Shown: in pieces, positions 1 through 7,387 of the stretch
How the letters are laid out: every line of letters begins with the position of its first letter
Position numbering within the stretch: position 1 is the stretch's first letter
Virus record (IMG/VR): IMGVR_UViG_3300031741_000010
Span: 1-31,366 of that record
Reading direction: 5' to 3' (one strand)
Length of the DNA stretch: 31,366 nucleotides
Origin: a virus
Program-made: the position numbers and the translations under genes
The notes under the pieces: model-generated
The model's database searches: none
What the model saw: the letters and a program-made list of their open reading frames with translations, nothing else
Told to the model about the DNA's origin: nothing

Positions 1-1335
1 GCGGACGAGATGGGGTTGGGTAAGACGGTGGAGTCTTTGGTTGCTATCGAGGACCTTGACGGGTTCCCGTTGCTTATTGTTTGCACTAACTCTATGAAGT
101 ACAAGTGGAAAGAGGAGTGCGGTGTGTGGTTGGATGACCGCAAGGTTGTGGTTGTGGAGGGGTCGGCTGCTAAGCGGCGCAAGCTGTTGGCGGAGGACGC
201 TGACGTGTACGTTATAAACTACGAGTCGTTGCGTTTGCATTCGGAGCTGGCTGCCTTCGGGTCGTTGGTTAAGGAGGGGGCACCGGCTGAGTTGAATCGT
301 CCGTGGGGGTGTGTGATTGCGGACGAGGTGCATAAGGTTAAGTCGCCTAAGGCGAAGCAGACCCGTGCGTTGTGGAAGATTGCGGAGACTGCACGGCACC
401 GTTTCGGTTTGACGGGGACACCTATTGTGAATGACCCTGATGACCTGTGGAGCGTCATGCATTTTGTTTGTGCGGAGGAGTGGCCTGCCCGTTCGAGGTT
501 CCGTGACCGTTACTGCATCACGAATGTTGGTTGGCATGGGGGGTTGGAGAACATTGGGTTGAATCCTAATACGGAGCGGGAGATGAGAAAGTTTTTGGAC
601 CCCCGTTATTTGCGTAGGACTAAGGAGGTTGTGGGGTTGAAGGATCATCCTGTTGACATCCGTCGCATCCCTCTTTCGTCTAAGCAGGAGCGTGCGTACA
701 ATCAGATGCGTAAGCATATGATGACGGAGTTGGATGGGCGGATGCTTATTGCGTCGGAGCCGTTGGTGGTTTCTACGAGGCTAAGGCAGATGGCTTCGGC
801 TACGCCTGTGCTTGACGATGAGGGTAAGGTCACGGCGTTAACGATGCCATCGAACAAGGTCACAGCTTTGCTGGACATTCTCGAAGAGCACAGCGGCCAG
901 ATGGTTGTGTATGCGGAGTCTCGTAAGCTGATTGAGCTTGCCGCTGCCGAGGTGGAGGCTGCCGGTTTTTCGGTGGGCATGGTCACGGGCGGGCAGTCCC
1001 CGGAGATGCGTGCGTTGACTATTGAACGGTTCCAGGAAGGCAGCATCGACGTGGTGCTGGGCACAACAGGGGCGGGGGCTGAGGGTATTACTCTCACTGC
1101 TGCTGCGTGCATGGTGTTCTTGCAGGAGTCGTATAGTAATGTGGCTAACAAGCAGTCGAAGGCTCGTATCAATCGTATCGGTCAAGAAGTCACAGAATTG
1201 CAATACATTGTGTTGATCTCTGATGGTACTATTGATGAGGCGGTACACGCTGTGTGCCACGATAAGGAGGGCAAGTTGCAACAACTGGTCCGTGATCCGT
1301 TGTGGCTTGAGGCCGCTTCGAGAGGTGAAGTATGA
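1..1335 (+). CDS. SNF2-family DEAD/DEAH-like helicase, 5'-truncated by window edge
   Basis: Superfamily 2 helicase/translocase of the SNF2 type, expected to use ATP to move on DNA during phage replication or recombination. The reading frame is open from base 1 (ADEMGLGKT = motif I, Walker A), so the true start lies outside the window. Visible motifs in order: motif I GLGKT; Ia around LLIVCTNSMKYKW; motif II ADEVH (DEAH-like, ~residues 104-108 counting from the ATG at base 10); motif III GLTGTP; motif V around GTTGAGAEGITL; motif VI with the SNF2-typical KARINRIGQ. Both RecA lobes are therefore nearly complete. The stop overlaps the next ATG (ATGA). It heads a tightly packed set of recombination genes. 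The family call is secure; the exact role in the phage is inference. Confidence 0.93.
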   Translation, partial: ADEMGLGKTVESLVAIEDLDGFPLLIVCTNSMKYKWKEECGVWLDDRKVVVVEGSAAKRRKLLAEDADVYVINYESLRLHSELAAFGSLVKEGAPAELNRPWGCVIADEVHKVKSPKAKQTRALWKIAETARHRFGLTGTPIVNDPDDLWSVMHFVCAEEWPARSRFRDRYCITNVGWHGGLENIGLNPNTEREMRKFLDPRYLRRTKEVVGLKDHPVDIRRIPLSSKQERAYNQMRKHMMTELDGRMLIASEPLVVSTRLRQMASATPVLDDEGKVTALTMPSNKVTALLDILEEHSGQMVVYAESRKLIELAAAEVEAAGFSVGMVTGGQSPEMRALTIERFQEGSIDVVLGTTGAGAEGITLTAAACMVFLQESYSNVANKQSKARINRIGQEVTELQYIVLISDGTIDEAVHAVCHDKEGKLQQLVRDPLWLEAASRGEV

Positions 1336-1457
1336 TGAAACGGTTTCGTCAAGAGGTCCGGTGCGGGTTCATGCAGGGGCATAGCTGGCGGTATTACACC
1401 CGTGGCTACCGTCGTTGCGATTCTTGCGGGAGGGTTGTTCGTGGTAAGACCTACTAA
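1332..1457 (+). CDS. 41-aa putative Zn-ribbon protein
   Basis: Small ORF beginning in the ATGA overlap with the helicase stop, preceded by a good Shine-Dalgarno (GAGGTG, 1322-1327). A second ATG at 1335 is an equally possible start. The 41-aa product is very basic and has a single CDSC pair near the C-terminus plus an upstream Cys/His (RCGFMQGH), which could complete a metal site. The next gene starts inside its last codons (GTG at 1441), so translation is probably coupled. No family identified; nucleic-acid binding is only a guess from charge and cysteines. Confidence 0.6.
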   Translation: MMKRFRQEVRCGFMQGHSWRYYTRGYRRCDSCGRVVRGKTY

Positions 1458-1623
1458 GAAAGTTCGTCATGGTACGGTGCGTGGCTATAAGCAGGAGCTG
1501 CGTCGTATTGAGCAGGGTAAGCGTGATCGTACGTGTCCTGCTTGTAAGGCTGCGTGGCGTGTGTATTACAATCGTAAGCACGCACGGTTTGTTGAGGAGC
1601 GGGAGAAGGAGTTCGAGATATGA
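1441..1623 (+). CDS. 60-aa phage Zn-ribbon-like protein (HGT..GY / CPAC type)
   Basis: I chose the GTG at 1441 because a strong Shine-Dalgarno (GGGAGGG, 1429-1435 area) lies about 6 nt upstream. The in-frame ATG at 1402 has no such site and would overlap the previous gene much more. The protein has the HGTVRGY motif followed by basic residues and CPACKAAW, a pattern common in tiny actinobacteriophage proteins with HGT-x-GY and C-x2-C elements. The C-terminal third is a charged helix. Its stop overlaps the next start (ATGA). Molecular function is unknown; DNA or RNA binding is inference. Confidence 0.7.
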   Translation: MVRPTKKVRHGTVRGYKQELRRIEQGKRDRTCPACKAAWRVYYNRKHARFVEEREKEFEI

Positions 1624-2516
1624 GTTACACGTTTAGGCAATCAGAAATCAAACGCTTTATTAGGTGCCGCCGTTCGTGGTGGTTGCAGTACCAGGAGGGG
1701 TGGAAGAAGCCGGACGATTACCCTGGCGCGCATCATACGGGCACGTTGTATCACGAGGGTGTTGGTGCTTACCGTGTTGGTGAGGACAGGGACGGTGCAG
1801 CGCAGGCGGTGCATGACGCTTTCAATCTGGAGGTCAAGCCGGAGGATGTGGGACCCGATCACGACGCCTTCCCTGATTGGATAAAGAGCCTTAGCCTCGC
1901 CCTGCGTATGGTCGAGGGTTACATTGACTGGTCTGAAGAAGAAGGCATCGAAGCAGGCCGCAAGAGCATTGTGGTGGAGGAGCAACGTGAACAACTACTA
2001 CCCTTCCAGGTGTCAGAACACGACATAACAATCACCTACAAAGCAGACCACGTGTACGAAGACACCATGCTTGGCGGGTACGTCCTCGACGACCTCAAAT
2101 CTGTTGCCACCCTGTCACAGACACCGCCAACCACAGACTTCCAACTGCTCACCTACTCGTACCTTGAAGGTCTACGGCTGGGCAAGTTTCCTGTGCGGGC
2201 ACAACATTCTATGGGCCGACGTGTGCTGCGAACCGCAGCAGCCAAGCCCCCGTTCTACGGGGAGTCTGGGTTCGGGATCTCGGAGCGGATGATGGGCAAG
2301 CACGCCGACCACCTGTACGCTATTATTGCTGACATGATTAGGGTGATAGAAAACGTGGGCAACTACGGCCTTGATACCCCGTCGCTGTACCCCAACCCCA
2401 ACAAGGATTGTTCCTGGGATTGCGGGATGCTAGATGTGTGCGGTATGGTGGATGACGGCAGCGATTACGAAACAGTTCTCGGATTGAACTATGTTAAGAG
2501 GGAGACAGATGAGTAA
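1620..2516 (+). CDS. Cas4/RecB-like PD-(D/E)XK exonuclease
   Basis: 298-aa nuclease of the PD-(D/E)XK superfamily, Cas4/RecB type. Visible elements: an N-terminal Cys (IRCRRSWW, ~residue 16); a His in GTLYHEGV; the acidic residue in YKADHV; the catalytic core VLDDLKSVA (D-x-K); QLLTYSYLEG (the Q-x3-Y motif); and a C-terminal cluster CSWDCGMLDVC. Together with the N-terminal Cys, that cluster resembles the Fe-S cluster ligands of Cas4/AddB-type nucleases. The Shine-Dalgarno AAGGAG (1606-1611) supports the ATG at 1620. The next gene is a Sak4-like ATPase, so it probably supplies end resection for phage recombination. No CRISPR array or cas1/cas2 is nearby, so a CRISPR role is not supported. Confidence 0.88.
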   Translation: MSYTFRQSEIKRFIRCRRSWWLQYQEGWKKPDDYPGAHHTGTLYHEGVGAYRVGEDRDGAAQAVHDAFNLEVKPEDVGPDHDAFPDWIKSLSLALRMVEGYIDWSEEEGIEAGRKSIVVEEQREQLLPFQVSEHDITITYKADHVYEDTMLGGYVLDDLKSVATLSQTPPTTDFQLLTYSYLEGLRLGKFPVRAQHSMGRRVLRTAAAKPPFYGESGFGISERMMGKHADHLYAIIADMIRVIENVGNYGLDTPSLYPNPNKDCSWDCGMLDVCGMVDDGSDYETVLGLNYVKRETDE

Positions 2517-3234
2517 CGAAACGGACTACCGGCGCATCAGCGTCGCAGTACACGGAGATTGGGGGTCAGGCAAGACCTGGTTTGCGGACACCGCACCAGG
2601 GCCACGGCTGATCCTCGACTACGAGGGCGGGTCTATGGATACCCAGTCACCGAAGGTGTTCTGGAACCCGATGGACGAACCGCCCGCAGCGGCGGACCTT
2701 ACCAAGGACACGTCTGTTGTGGTTAACGTGACGGACTGGTCCCAGGTTGACATGGCAATCACCGTGTTGAAAAGCGGCAAGCACCCGTTCAACTCGGTCG
2801 TACTAGATTCGCTCACCGAGATGCAGTCGCTGTGTAAGCGCAACATCTCTGAAGGTGTTGGTACGATCTTCGATCAGCAGAAGTGGGGGAAACTTCTTGA
2901 CATGATGGCCGAACACATCCGTTCCCTACGTGACCTGACATGGCCTAACAGTCCCCGTCAGGTGAACGTGGTAATTGTGATGGGTTCTGATACTGAGGCT
3001 CACCCTGCCATCCCCCTATTGCAGGGGGCGTTAAGGAAAAGTATTCCTGGTTGGGTTGATGTGCTTGGCTTCATGCGTGATGCACTCGGGCAAGACGGTT
3101 TGGATATTCGTGTGATGGATATTGTTACTGGTGACGCACAAGCGAAGTGCCGCCTTCACGCTGTTCGTGACACGAACGGTAAGGTTATTGTTTCACCGTC
3201 CATGAAGACTATGATCCAGCAGGTAAACGCATGA
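2509..3234 (+). CDS. Sak4-like AAA ATPase (RecA-fold recombinase/annealing factor)
   Basis: 241-aa P-loop ATPase with Walker A GDWGSGKTW near the N-terminus and a Walker B-like hydrophobic strand ending in Asp (SVVLDSLTEM). The following LDYEGG segment is typical of the phage AAA_24/Sak4 group of single-domain RecA-like proteins that work with an SSB in strand annealing. I chose the ATG at 2509: GAGGGAG lies just upstream and this start overlaps the nuclease stop. An in-frame ATG at 2491 would lie upstream of the Shine-Dalgarno. Neighbours are a PD-(D/E)XK nuclease before it and an SSB-like protein two genes later, the usual partners of a Sak4 system. Annealing activity is inferred from family and context. 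Confidence 0.85.
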   Translation: MSNETDYRRISVAVHGDWGSGKTWFADTAPGPRLILDYEGGSMDTQSPKVFWNPMDEPPAAADLTKDTSVVVNVTDWSQVDMAITVLKSGKHPFNSVVLDSLTEMQSLCKRNISEGVGTIFDQQKWGKLLDMMAEHIRSLRDLTWPNSPRQVNVVIVMGSDTEAHPAIPLLQGALRKSIPGWVDVLGFMRDALGQDGLDIRVMDIVTGDAQAKCRLHAVRDTNGKVIVSPSMKTMIQQVNA

Positions 3235-3500
3235 CCAAGAAACCTAAAGAACCAGACACACTTATCCCTTGCACCGTGTCGGCGGGGTACGTCATGTTAG
3301 ATGACACCCGTGACATGTTTGACACAGACGTGGTGCAGTTAGAAATTATGGCGACACCAATGACTGAGCTTGGTGAGCCGGTAATCATTCCGCTTTATTT
3401 CCCTCGGGAGTTGGCGGACACCCTTGGCCTTGATTATAGTGCCAACCCTAAGATCGAACGTAAGACAACTAAGGAAGAAGATGACAACAATGGGGCTTAA
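3231..3500 (+). CDS. 89-aa hypothetical protein in the recombination operon
   Basis: Starts in an ATGA overlap with the Sak4-like gene; its 3' end overlaps the following SSB-like gene by 20 nt. The protein is soluble, mildly acidic, predicted beta-rich in the middle (VVQLEIMATPMTELGEPVIIPLYF) and ends in a charged KTTKEEDDNNGA tail. I recognise no family. Its fixed place between an ATPase and an SSB-like protein suggests an accessory recombination or replication function, but nothing in the sequence proves it. Weak Shine-Dalgarno; translational coupling is likely. Confidence 0.75.
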   Translation: MTKKPKEPDTLIPCTVSAGYVMLDDTRDMFDTDVVQLEIMATPMTELGEPVIIPLYFPRELADTLGLDYSANPKIERKTTKEEDDNNGA

Positions 3501-3966
3501 AGACCTATATGCGGCAGCAGAAAAAGAAGGTATCTCGTCTGAAGGTGGCGGCTGGAAGCCGACATCGGGCCAGGTATTTCTTGCAGAAGTTGCCCGCTCT
3601 AACAACAAGAAAACTAAGAACGGCTTCGATGCGTTCGGTGTGCAGATCACTGTGATGGACGGCGAAGATAGAGGCAAGTCCTTCTGGGACAACATCTCCT
3701 TCTCGGCCAACGCTTTCGGTAACGGCAAAGCATTCGGTGTCCTTGAGGCGCTCGGTTGCGACAAGACCTTTATTGATGCGGACCCTTCCGCTGAAGCAAT
3801 CTCGGCGCACCTTGTCGGATCGCAGGTCACTATCACCGCAGGCTACCGTGACAATAAGGGCGGTGGCGATCCTTGGAACGACCACACGTACGCCCCCTTT
3901 GCGAAGGAGCCTGAAAAGTTTGCGGCCCCTGCCCCTGCCGCTACTGGCGCTGAGATAGACCTGTAA
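3481..3966 (+). CDS. DUF669/SSB-like single-stranded DNA-binding protein
   Basis: 161-aa protein with the layout of phage DUF669/SSB-like proteins: G-x-Y/F-L-A-E-V opening strand (GQVFLAEVARSNNKKTKNG), a D-G-E-D-R-G-KSFWDN segment, and a beta-strand near QVTITAGYRDNKGG. It ends in a Pro/Ala linker and a short acidic tip (GAEIDL), reminiscent of the acidic SSB C-terminus that recruits partners. The ATG at 3481 sits a few nt after AAGGAAG (3471-3477); the ATG at 3490 is an alternative. It probably coats ssDNA for the Sak4-like ATPase and the primase-helicase downstream. Fold assignment is from motif resemblance. Confidence 0.72.
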   Translation: MTTMGLKDLYAAAEKEGISSEGGGWKPTSGQVFLAEVARSNNKKTKNGFDAFGVQITVMDGEDRGKSFWDNISFSANAFGNGKAFGVLEALGCDKTFIDADPSAEAISAHLVGSQVTITAGYRDNKGGGDPWNDHTYAPFAKEPEKFAAPAPAATGAEIDL

Positions 3967-6465
3967 GTGACAACCCCTATCGAAGCGAAACAGGCGGGAC
4001 CCGATGAGCTTCGGCTTCATCTACCTATCCCGTTTGTGTTGGCAGAGTACGATCATCACCCTGCCAGCGAATCATCAGGACGGTTACATTACCTGTCGCC
4101 TTTCCGTGCGGACACCAACGCATCCTTTGACGTGTTCAAGAACACGAAGGGGGAGCAGCGTTGGGGTGACTTCGCGGAAAGCCTACAAGGTAGTGTCATT
4201 GATCTGGTGATACGTTTCGAGGGGGGCGATGCTGCTTGTACTCTCACTGAAGGTTTAACTAGATGCACGGAACTGTATGTAAAGTTTTGTGGCATGGAGT
4301 GGGAAGGCCCCTCTATTAGTTCTGCTGCCCGTGAGCCTTTCAATCCAGACGAGGCGCAGGCCAAGCTGGATGCTGCGGACAGTCCCTCTATAGCCCGGGG
4401 GCTGTCCGCCTTCCTTTATGATGAGAAGACGGCGCACCCGTCGTTCGCTCACCTTGACCCTGTGAAGATGCAGGCCAGGTGGGGTATTAGTACGACGCCT
4501 GATGGTGTGCTTCTCATCCCGTACCTTGATTCGCACGGTGACCTTGTTGCTGTGCGTCACCGTGGCCGTTCCGGTAAGTGGTTTAGTACAGGCAGCAACA
4601 TGGCTTTGTATGGGCTACCTAACTTGAGTGGCGATAGTACGCTGCCGGTTCTGTTGTGTGAAGGAGAGTCGGATGCGTGGGTGGCTGACGCCATCCTTGG
4701 TGACCGCTTCGAGGTGCTAGCGGTTCCTGGTACAGGGCATCTCCCTGAGCGTCTCATTGGGGTGGAGAAGTTGGAAGGCAGAGAAGTTTATATTGCCTTC
4801 GATGGTGACAGTGCGGGGCGTACCGCTGCTGTGAAGTGGGCTATGCATGTTGGTGTGCAGGGGACGGCTTATGTGATCCCGTTGCCGCCTGGTAAGGACA
4901 TTGCGGGGCTGACACGACCGCAGGTGCTTTCGTTGCCGGGTCGTTCTCGTCCTATGCAGGACCGACCGTTGGATCTTATAGTGTTGAGCGGAAACTATGC
5001 CCGCCCTGCTACGCACGAGAAGGGAAACCCTCGTGTGTTAAACAACTGGCATCTTGCTTTAGAGTCCATTCTTCGTTCGGAGGATGGCAGCATAGGGTTC
5101 CAAGGCAAACTACAACCGCACAACACAGACGTTATCATCCCAATCGAAGCTATGGCATCCACAAACGCCCTAGTGCGATGGTGTAACATGCACGCTGTAG
5201 TGTGGTCAGGCGGGGCTGGCGACCACCAGAGGCTCTTACAGCTCCTCCTACACGAGTCCGTGTTTCTACCAGAAGGACGCATGACAAGGCAGGCAGGCTG
5301 GCACGAGGGCGACTTCGTATGGCCCGGAGGCCACATCGGAACCGACGTATGGGAATACGTCCCACCCGCCTCCAAAATAAATCTCGAAGGCCGCATCAGT
5401 TTGCCGTCGCTCCCGTGTAACCCTATACAGGAGTTCATGGCGATGTATAATATGCACCGCCCAGACATCACAGGACCCTTCTTAGCATGGCTAGCGACAG
5501 CACCCATACGTCCCCTATTTTCACAATACCCGATCCTGTCCATTTCGGGTGGCTCAGGGACAGGGAAGACGACGCTTACCGAGACGTTGTTGGCAGGCTT
5601 CTCTGGTTCCGACATCACAACGAACCTGACAAGTACTACGCCATACGCAGTGACGGCATTCTTTGCGAGTGCCAATGCTATTCCTGTATGGTTTGACGAA
5701 TACCGGCCAGGTGCCAGGGAAGACGCAAAGAACCAGCTCGACCAGCTACTACGAGACTCCTACACAGGGCAACCATCCTACAAAGGTGGAATGACAGACA
5801 ACAAAGCCGAAGTCACAGAGATCCCCACCGTCGTACCAGTCCTAGTAACAGGCGAAGAATCGTTTATCGAAACGTCACACACCGACCGTATGGTCCTACT
5901 CCGCATGACCAAAGAAGGCCGAGGCCCCATAGCCAAACCCTCAGGCGGCTACGCACGAACCTACCTGGAATGGTTACTAACAGGCGGCAAAGACAACGAC
6001 CCGTTCATCGAACGGATCAACGTCCAACCCGCAGGAGACGCCTCGCTCAACGACCGGCAACGCATCAACCTTGGTGTACTAGACCTCGGCTGGCGGCTAC
6101 TCTCAGACTTCTTCACAGAAATAAACCCTGGTTTCGTCATGCCAAAACTTGACACATCGAACATAACCAAAGAAGCAACCGAAGCACAAAAGTCTAACCC
6201 CATACTTGAGGCCGTACGTTGGGCTTTAGAAAACAACCTCTACACTGACCCCGTGTGGAAAGACGAACAATACGTGTACGTTGCCCCCGTAAACCTACGC
6301 ACAGAAGTAGCCAAATCGCAGGCATTCGTACTACCAACCAACAACGCCAAAGGAATCAAAGCATTCCTAGTAGACAACCACCAGGCAATCGAAACACGGG
6401 TAGAACACCTTGGTAAACGTACCCGGGTCATGCGGCTGCCCCTTAGCGAAGTAGAGGTAGACTAA
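3967..6465 (+). CDS. Primase-helicase: degenerate CHC2-like domain, TOPRIM, DUF927-like P-loop ATPase
   Basis: 832-aa replication protein starting with GTG immediately after the SSB-like stop. Domains: ~residues 40-90 resemble the CHC2 primase zinc domain (LSPFRADTNASFDVF...WGDFAES...GSVIDLVIRF), but the zinc cysteines are missing. A TOPRIM domain follows (LLCEGESDAW ~residues 227-237; AFDGDSAGR ~278-286). From ~residue 480 comes a helicase-like module with Walker A SISGGSGTGKTT (~526-536), PVWFDEYRPGA as probable Walker B, and VPVLVTGEES as a sensor-like strand, as in DUF927/SF3-like phage helicases. It probably primes and unwinds at the fork. Base composition at third codon positions changes abruptly near base 5090, between the TOPRIM and ATPase modules. 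Confidence 0.88.
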   Translation: MTTPIEAKQAGPDELRLHLPIPFVLAEYDHHPASESSGRLHYLSPFRADTNASFDVFKNTKGEQRWGDFAESLQGSVIDLVIRFEGGDAACTLTEGLTRCTELYVKFCGMEWEGPSISSAAREPFNPDEAQAKLDAADSPSIARGLSAFLYDEKTAHPSFAHLDPVKMQARWGISTTPDGVLLIPYLDSHGDLVAVRHRGRSGKWFSTGSNMALYGLPNLSGDSTLPVLLCEGESDAWVADAILGDRFEVLAVPGTGHLPERLIGVEKLEGREVYIAFDGDSAGRTAAVKWAMHVGVQGTAYVIPLPPGKDIAGLTRPQVLSLPGRSRPMQDRPLDLIVLSGNYARPATHEKGNPRVLNNWHLALESILRSEDGSIGFQGKLQPHNTDVIIPIEAMASTNALVRWCNMHAVVWSGGAGDHQRLLQLLLHESVFLPEGRMTRQAGWHEGDFVWPGGHIGTDVWEYVPPASKINLEGRISLPSLPCNPIQEFMAMYNMHRPDITGPFLAWLATAPIRPLFSQYPILSISGGSGTGKTTLTETLLAGFSGSDITTNLTSTTPYAVTAFFASANAIPVWFDEYRPGAREDAKNQLDQLLRDSYTGQPSYKGGMTDNKAEVTEIPTVVPVLVTGEESFIETSHTDRMVLLRMTKEGRGPIAKPSGGYARTYLEWLLTGGKDNDPFIERINVQPAGDASLNDRQRINLGVLDLGWRLLSDFFTEINPGFVMPKLDTSNITKEATEAQKSNPILEAVRWALENNLYTDPVWKDEQYVYVAPVNLRTEVAKSQAFVLPTNNAKGIKAFLVDNHQAIETRVEHLGKRTRVMRLPLSEVEVD

Positions 6466-6468
6466 ACC

Positions 6469-6615
6469 ATGACACTACCAGACGACGTAGACCTAGAGAA
6501 GGAAATCTGCTACAGCATCCTGTACGCAGCCGACGGAATGAACGTAGAAGAAGCAGAAGCAATCGCCTCTGTCGTATGTGAAACGATAACAGACCTACTA
6601 CACCTCGAAGGGTAA
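6469..6615 (+). CDS. 48-aa acidic hypothetical protein
   Basis: Short ORF that exactly fills the gap between the primase-helicase and the exonuclease: ATG 3 nt after the previous stop, TAA 1 nt before the next ATG. It has a GAGG element at 6454-6457. The product is acidic and looks fully helical (LEKEICYSILYAADGM, then EEAEAIASVVCETI). Codon choice matches its neighbours (A/C-ending). Function unknown; the packing is the main reason to accept it. Confidence 0.6.
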   Translation: MTLPDDVDLEKEICYSILYAADGMNVEEAEAIASVVCETITDLLHLEG

Positions 6616-6616
6616 C

Positions 6617-7387
6617 ATGACAGAACTACGCAGACTCGTATGGGATATTGAAAGCTCGCCCCTCCTCGGATACTCCTGGAAAAAGTGGGACACCTCCCTC
6701 ATCGAAATAGTTGAAGACTGGAAACTACTCTGCTTCTCCTGGCAATGGCTCGACGGACCCGACAAAAAAGTTCACGTCCTCGGAATGCCCGACGACCCCC
6801 TGTATCAGCCAGGAGTACTAGATGACGAGTGGCTGACCGAACAACTACACGACCTACTCTCGCAGGCAGACATCTCCATAGCGCACAACGGCAAAGGCTT
6901 CGATGACAAGAAAGCGAACGCCAAGTTCTTAGAACACGGGTACGGACCCGTCCCGTTTCGTAAAAGTGTGGACACCCTGCGGACGGCACGACGAGAGTTC
7001 AAGCTGTCCTCCAACTCGCTCAAAGACGTGTGCGCTTTCCTTAACGTCACCCTAAAGCAAGACCCTGGCGGGTTCGCCACCTGGAAAGGCTGCATGAAAG
7101 GCGATGAGAAGGCATGGAAACACATGTACCGCTACGCAAAAGGTGACATCCGATCCCTCGTAGACGCCTACTGGATTATGCTTCCCTTCGACAAGACACA
7201 CCCCAACCTCTCCGTATACACAGGCAAAGAAGCCTGCCCCCGCTGCCAATCCAAGCACTACCAGAAGCGCGGGACACGTTACGCTAACGCATACAGCTAC
7301 CCGCAGTACCAATGCCAAGCGTGTAAAGGGTACTTTGCTGGTCGTAGGTCTGACAGGGACACACCAAAGGTCCTCTTTAAGACCTAG
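6617..7387 (+). CDS. DnaQ/PolB-type 3'-5' exonuclease with C-terminal Zn ribbon
   Basis: 256-aa RNase H-fold exonuclease. Acidic motifs are visible: Exo I VWDIES (D10, E12), Exo II AHNGKGFDDKKAN (~residues 92-104) and Exo III GDIRSLVDAYW (~176-186). The spacing resembles the detached exonuclease domain of family B polymerases. After it comes a C4 zinc ribbon, CPRC near 207 and CQAC near 234, followed by a basic tail. The ribbon is of the type found in transposases and phage DNA-binding proteins and may target the nuclease to DNA. Shine-Dalgarno GAAGGG lies at 6607-6612. It is the last gene of the left plus-strand block and overlaps the convergent giant gene by 4 nt. Proofreading for a polymerase outside the window is possible but unproven. 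Confidence 0.85.
   Translation: MTELRRLVWDIESSPLLGYSWKKWDTSLIEIVEDWKLLCFSWQWLDGPDKKVHVLGMPDDPLYQPGVLDDEWLTEQLHDLLSQADISIAHNGKGFDDKKANAKFLEHGYGPVPFRKSVDTLRTARREFKLSSNSLKDVCAFLNVTLKQDPGGFATWKGCMKGDEKAWKHMYRYAKGDIRSLVDAYWIMLPFDKTHPNLSVYTGKEACPRCQSKHYQKRGTRYANAYSYPQYQCQACKGYFAGRRSDRDTPKVLFKT
7368..7385. terminator. Possible weak bidirectional terminator at the convergence point
   Basis: A short inverted repeat (AGGTC at 7368-7372, GACCT at 7381-7385, 8-nt A/T-rich loop) lies at the meeting point of the two transcription units. Read on the minus strand, the second arm is followed by TTTGG. A second small dyad (AGCC at 7386-7389 / GGCT at 7395-7398) adjoins it. Stems are only 4-5 bp, so this is a weak call. 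Confidence 0.28.

Noticed and set aside
1620-2516. Cas4 as part of a CRISPR-Cas adaptation module
   Set aside because: No repeat-spacer array, cas1 or cas2 in the window; the neighbours are phage recombination genes.
4995-5675. 226-aa minus-strand open frame inside the primase-helicase
   Set aside because: Lies opposite the Walker A/B region of a well-supported gene, with no start signals or independent support.
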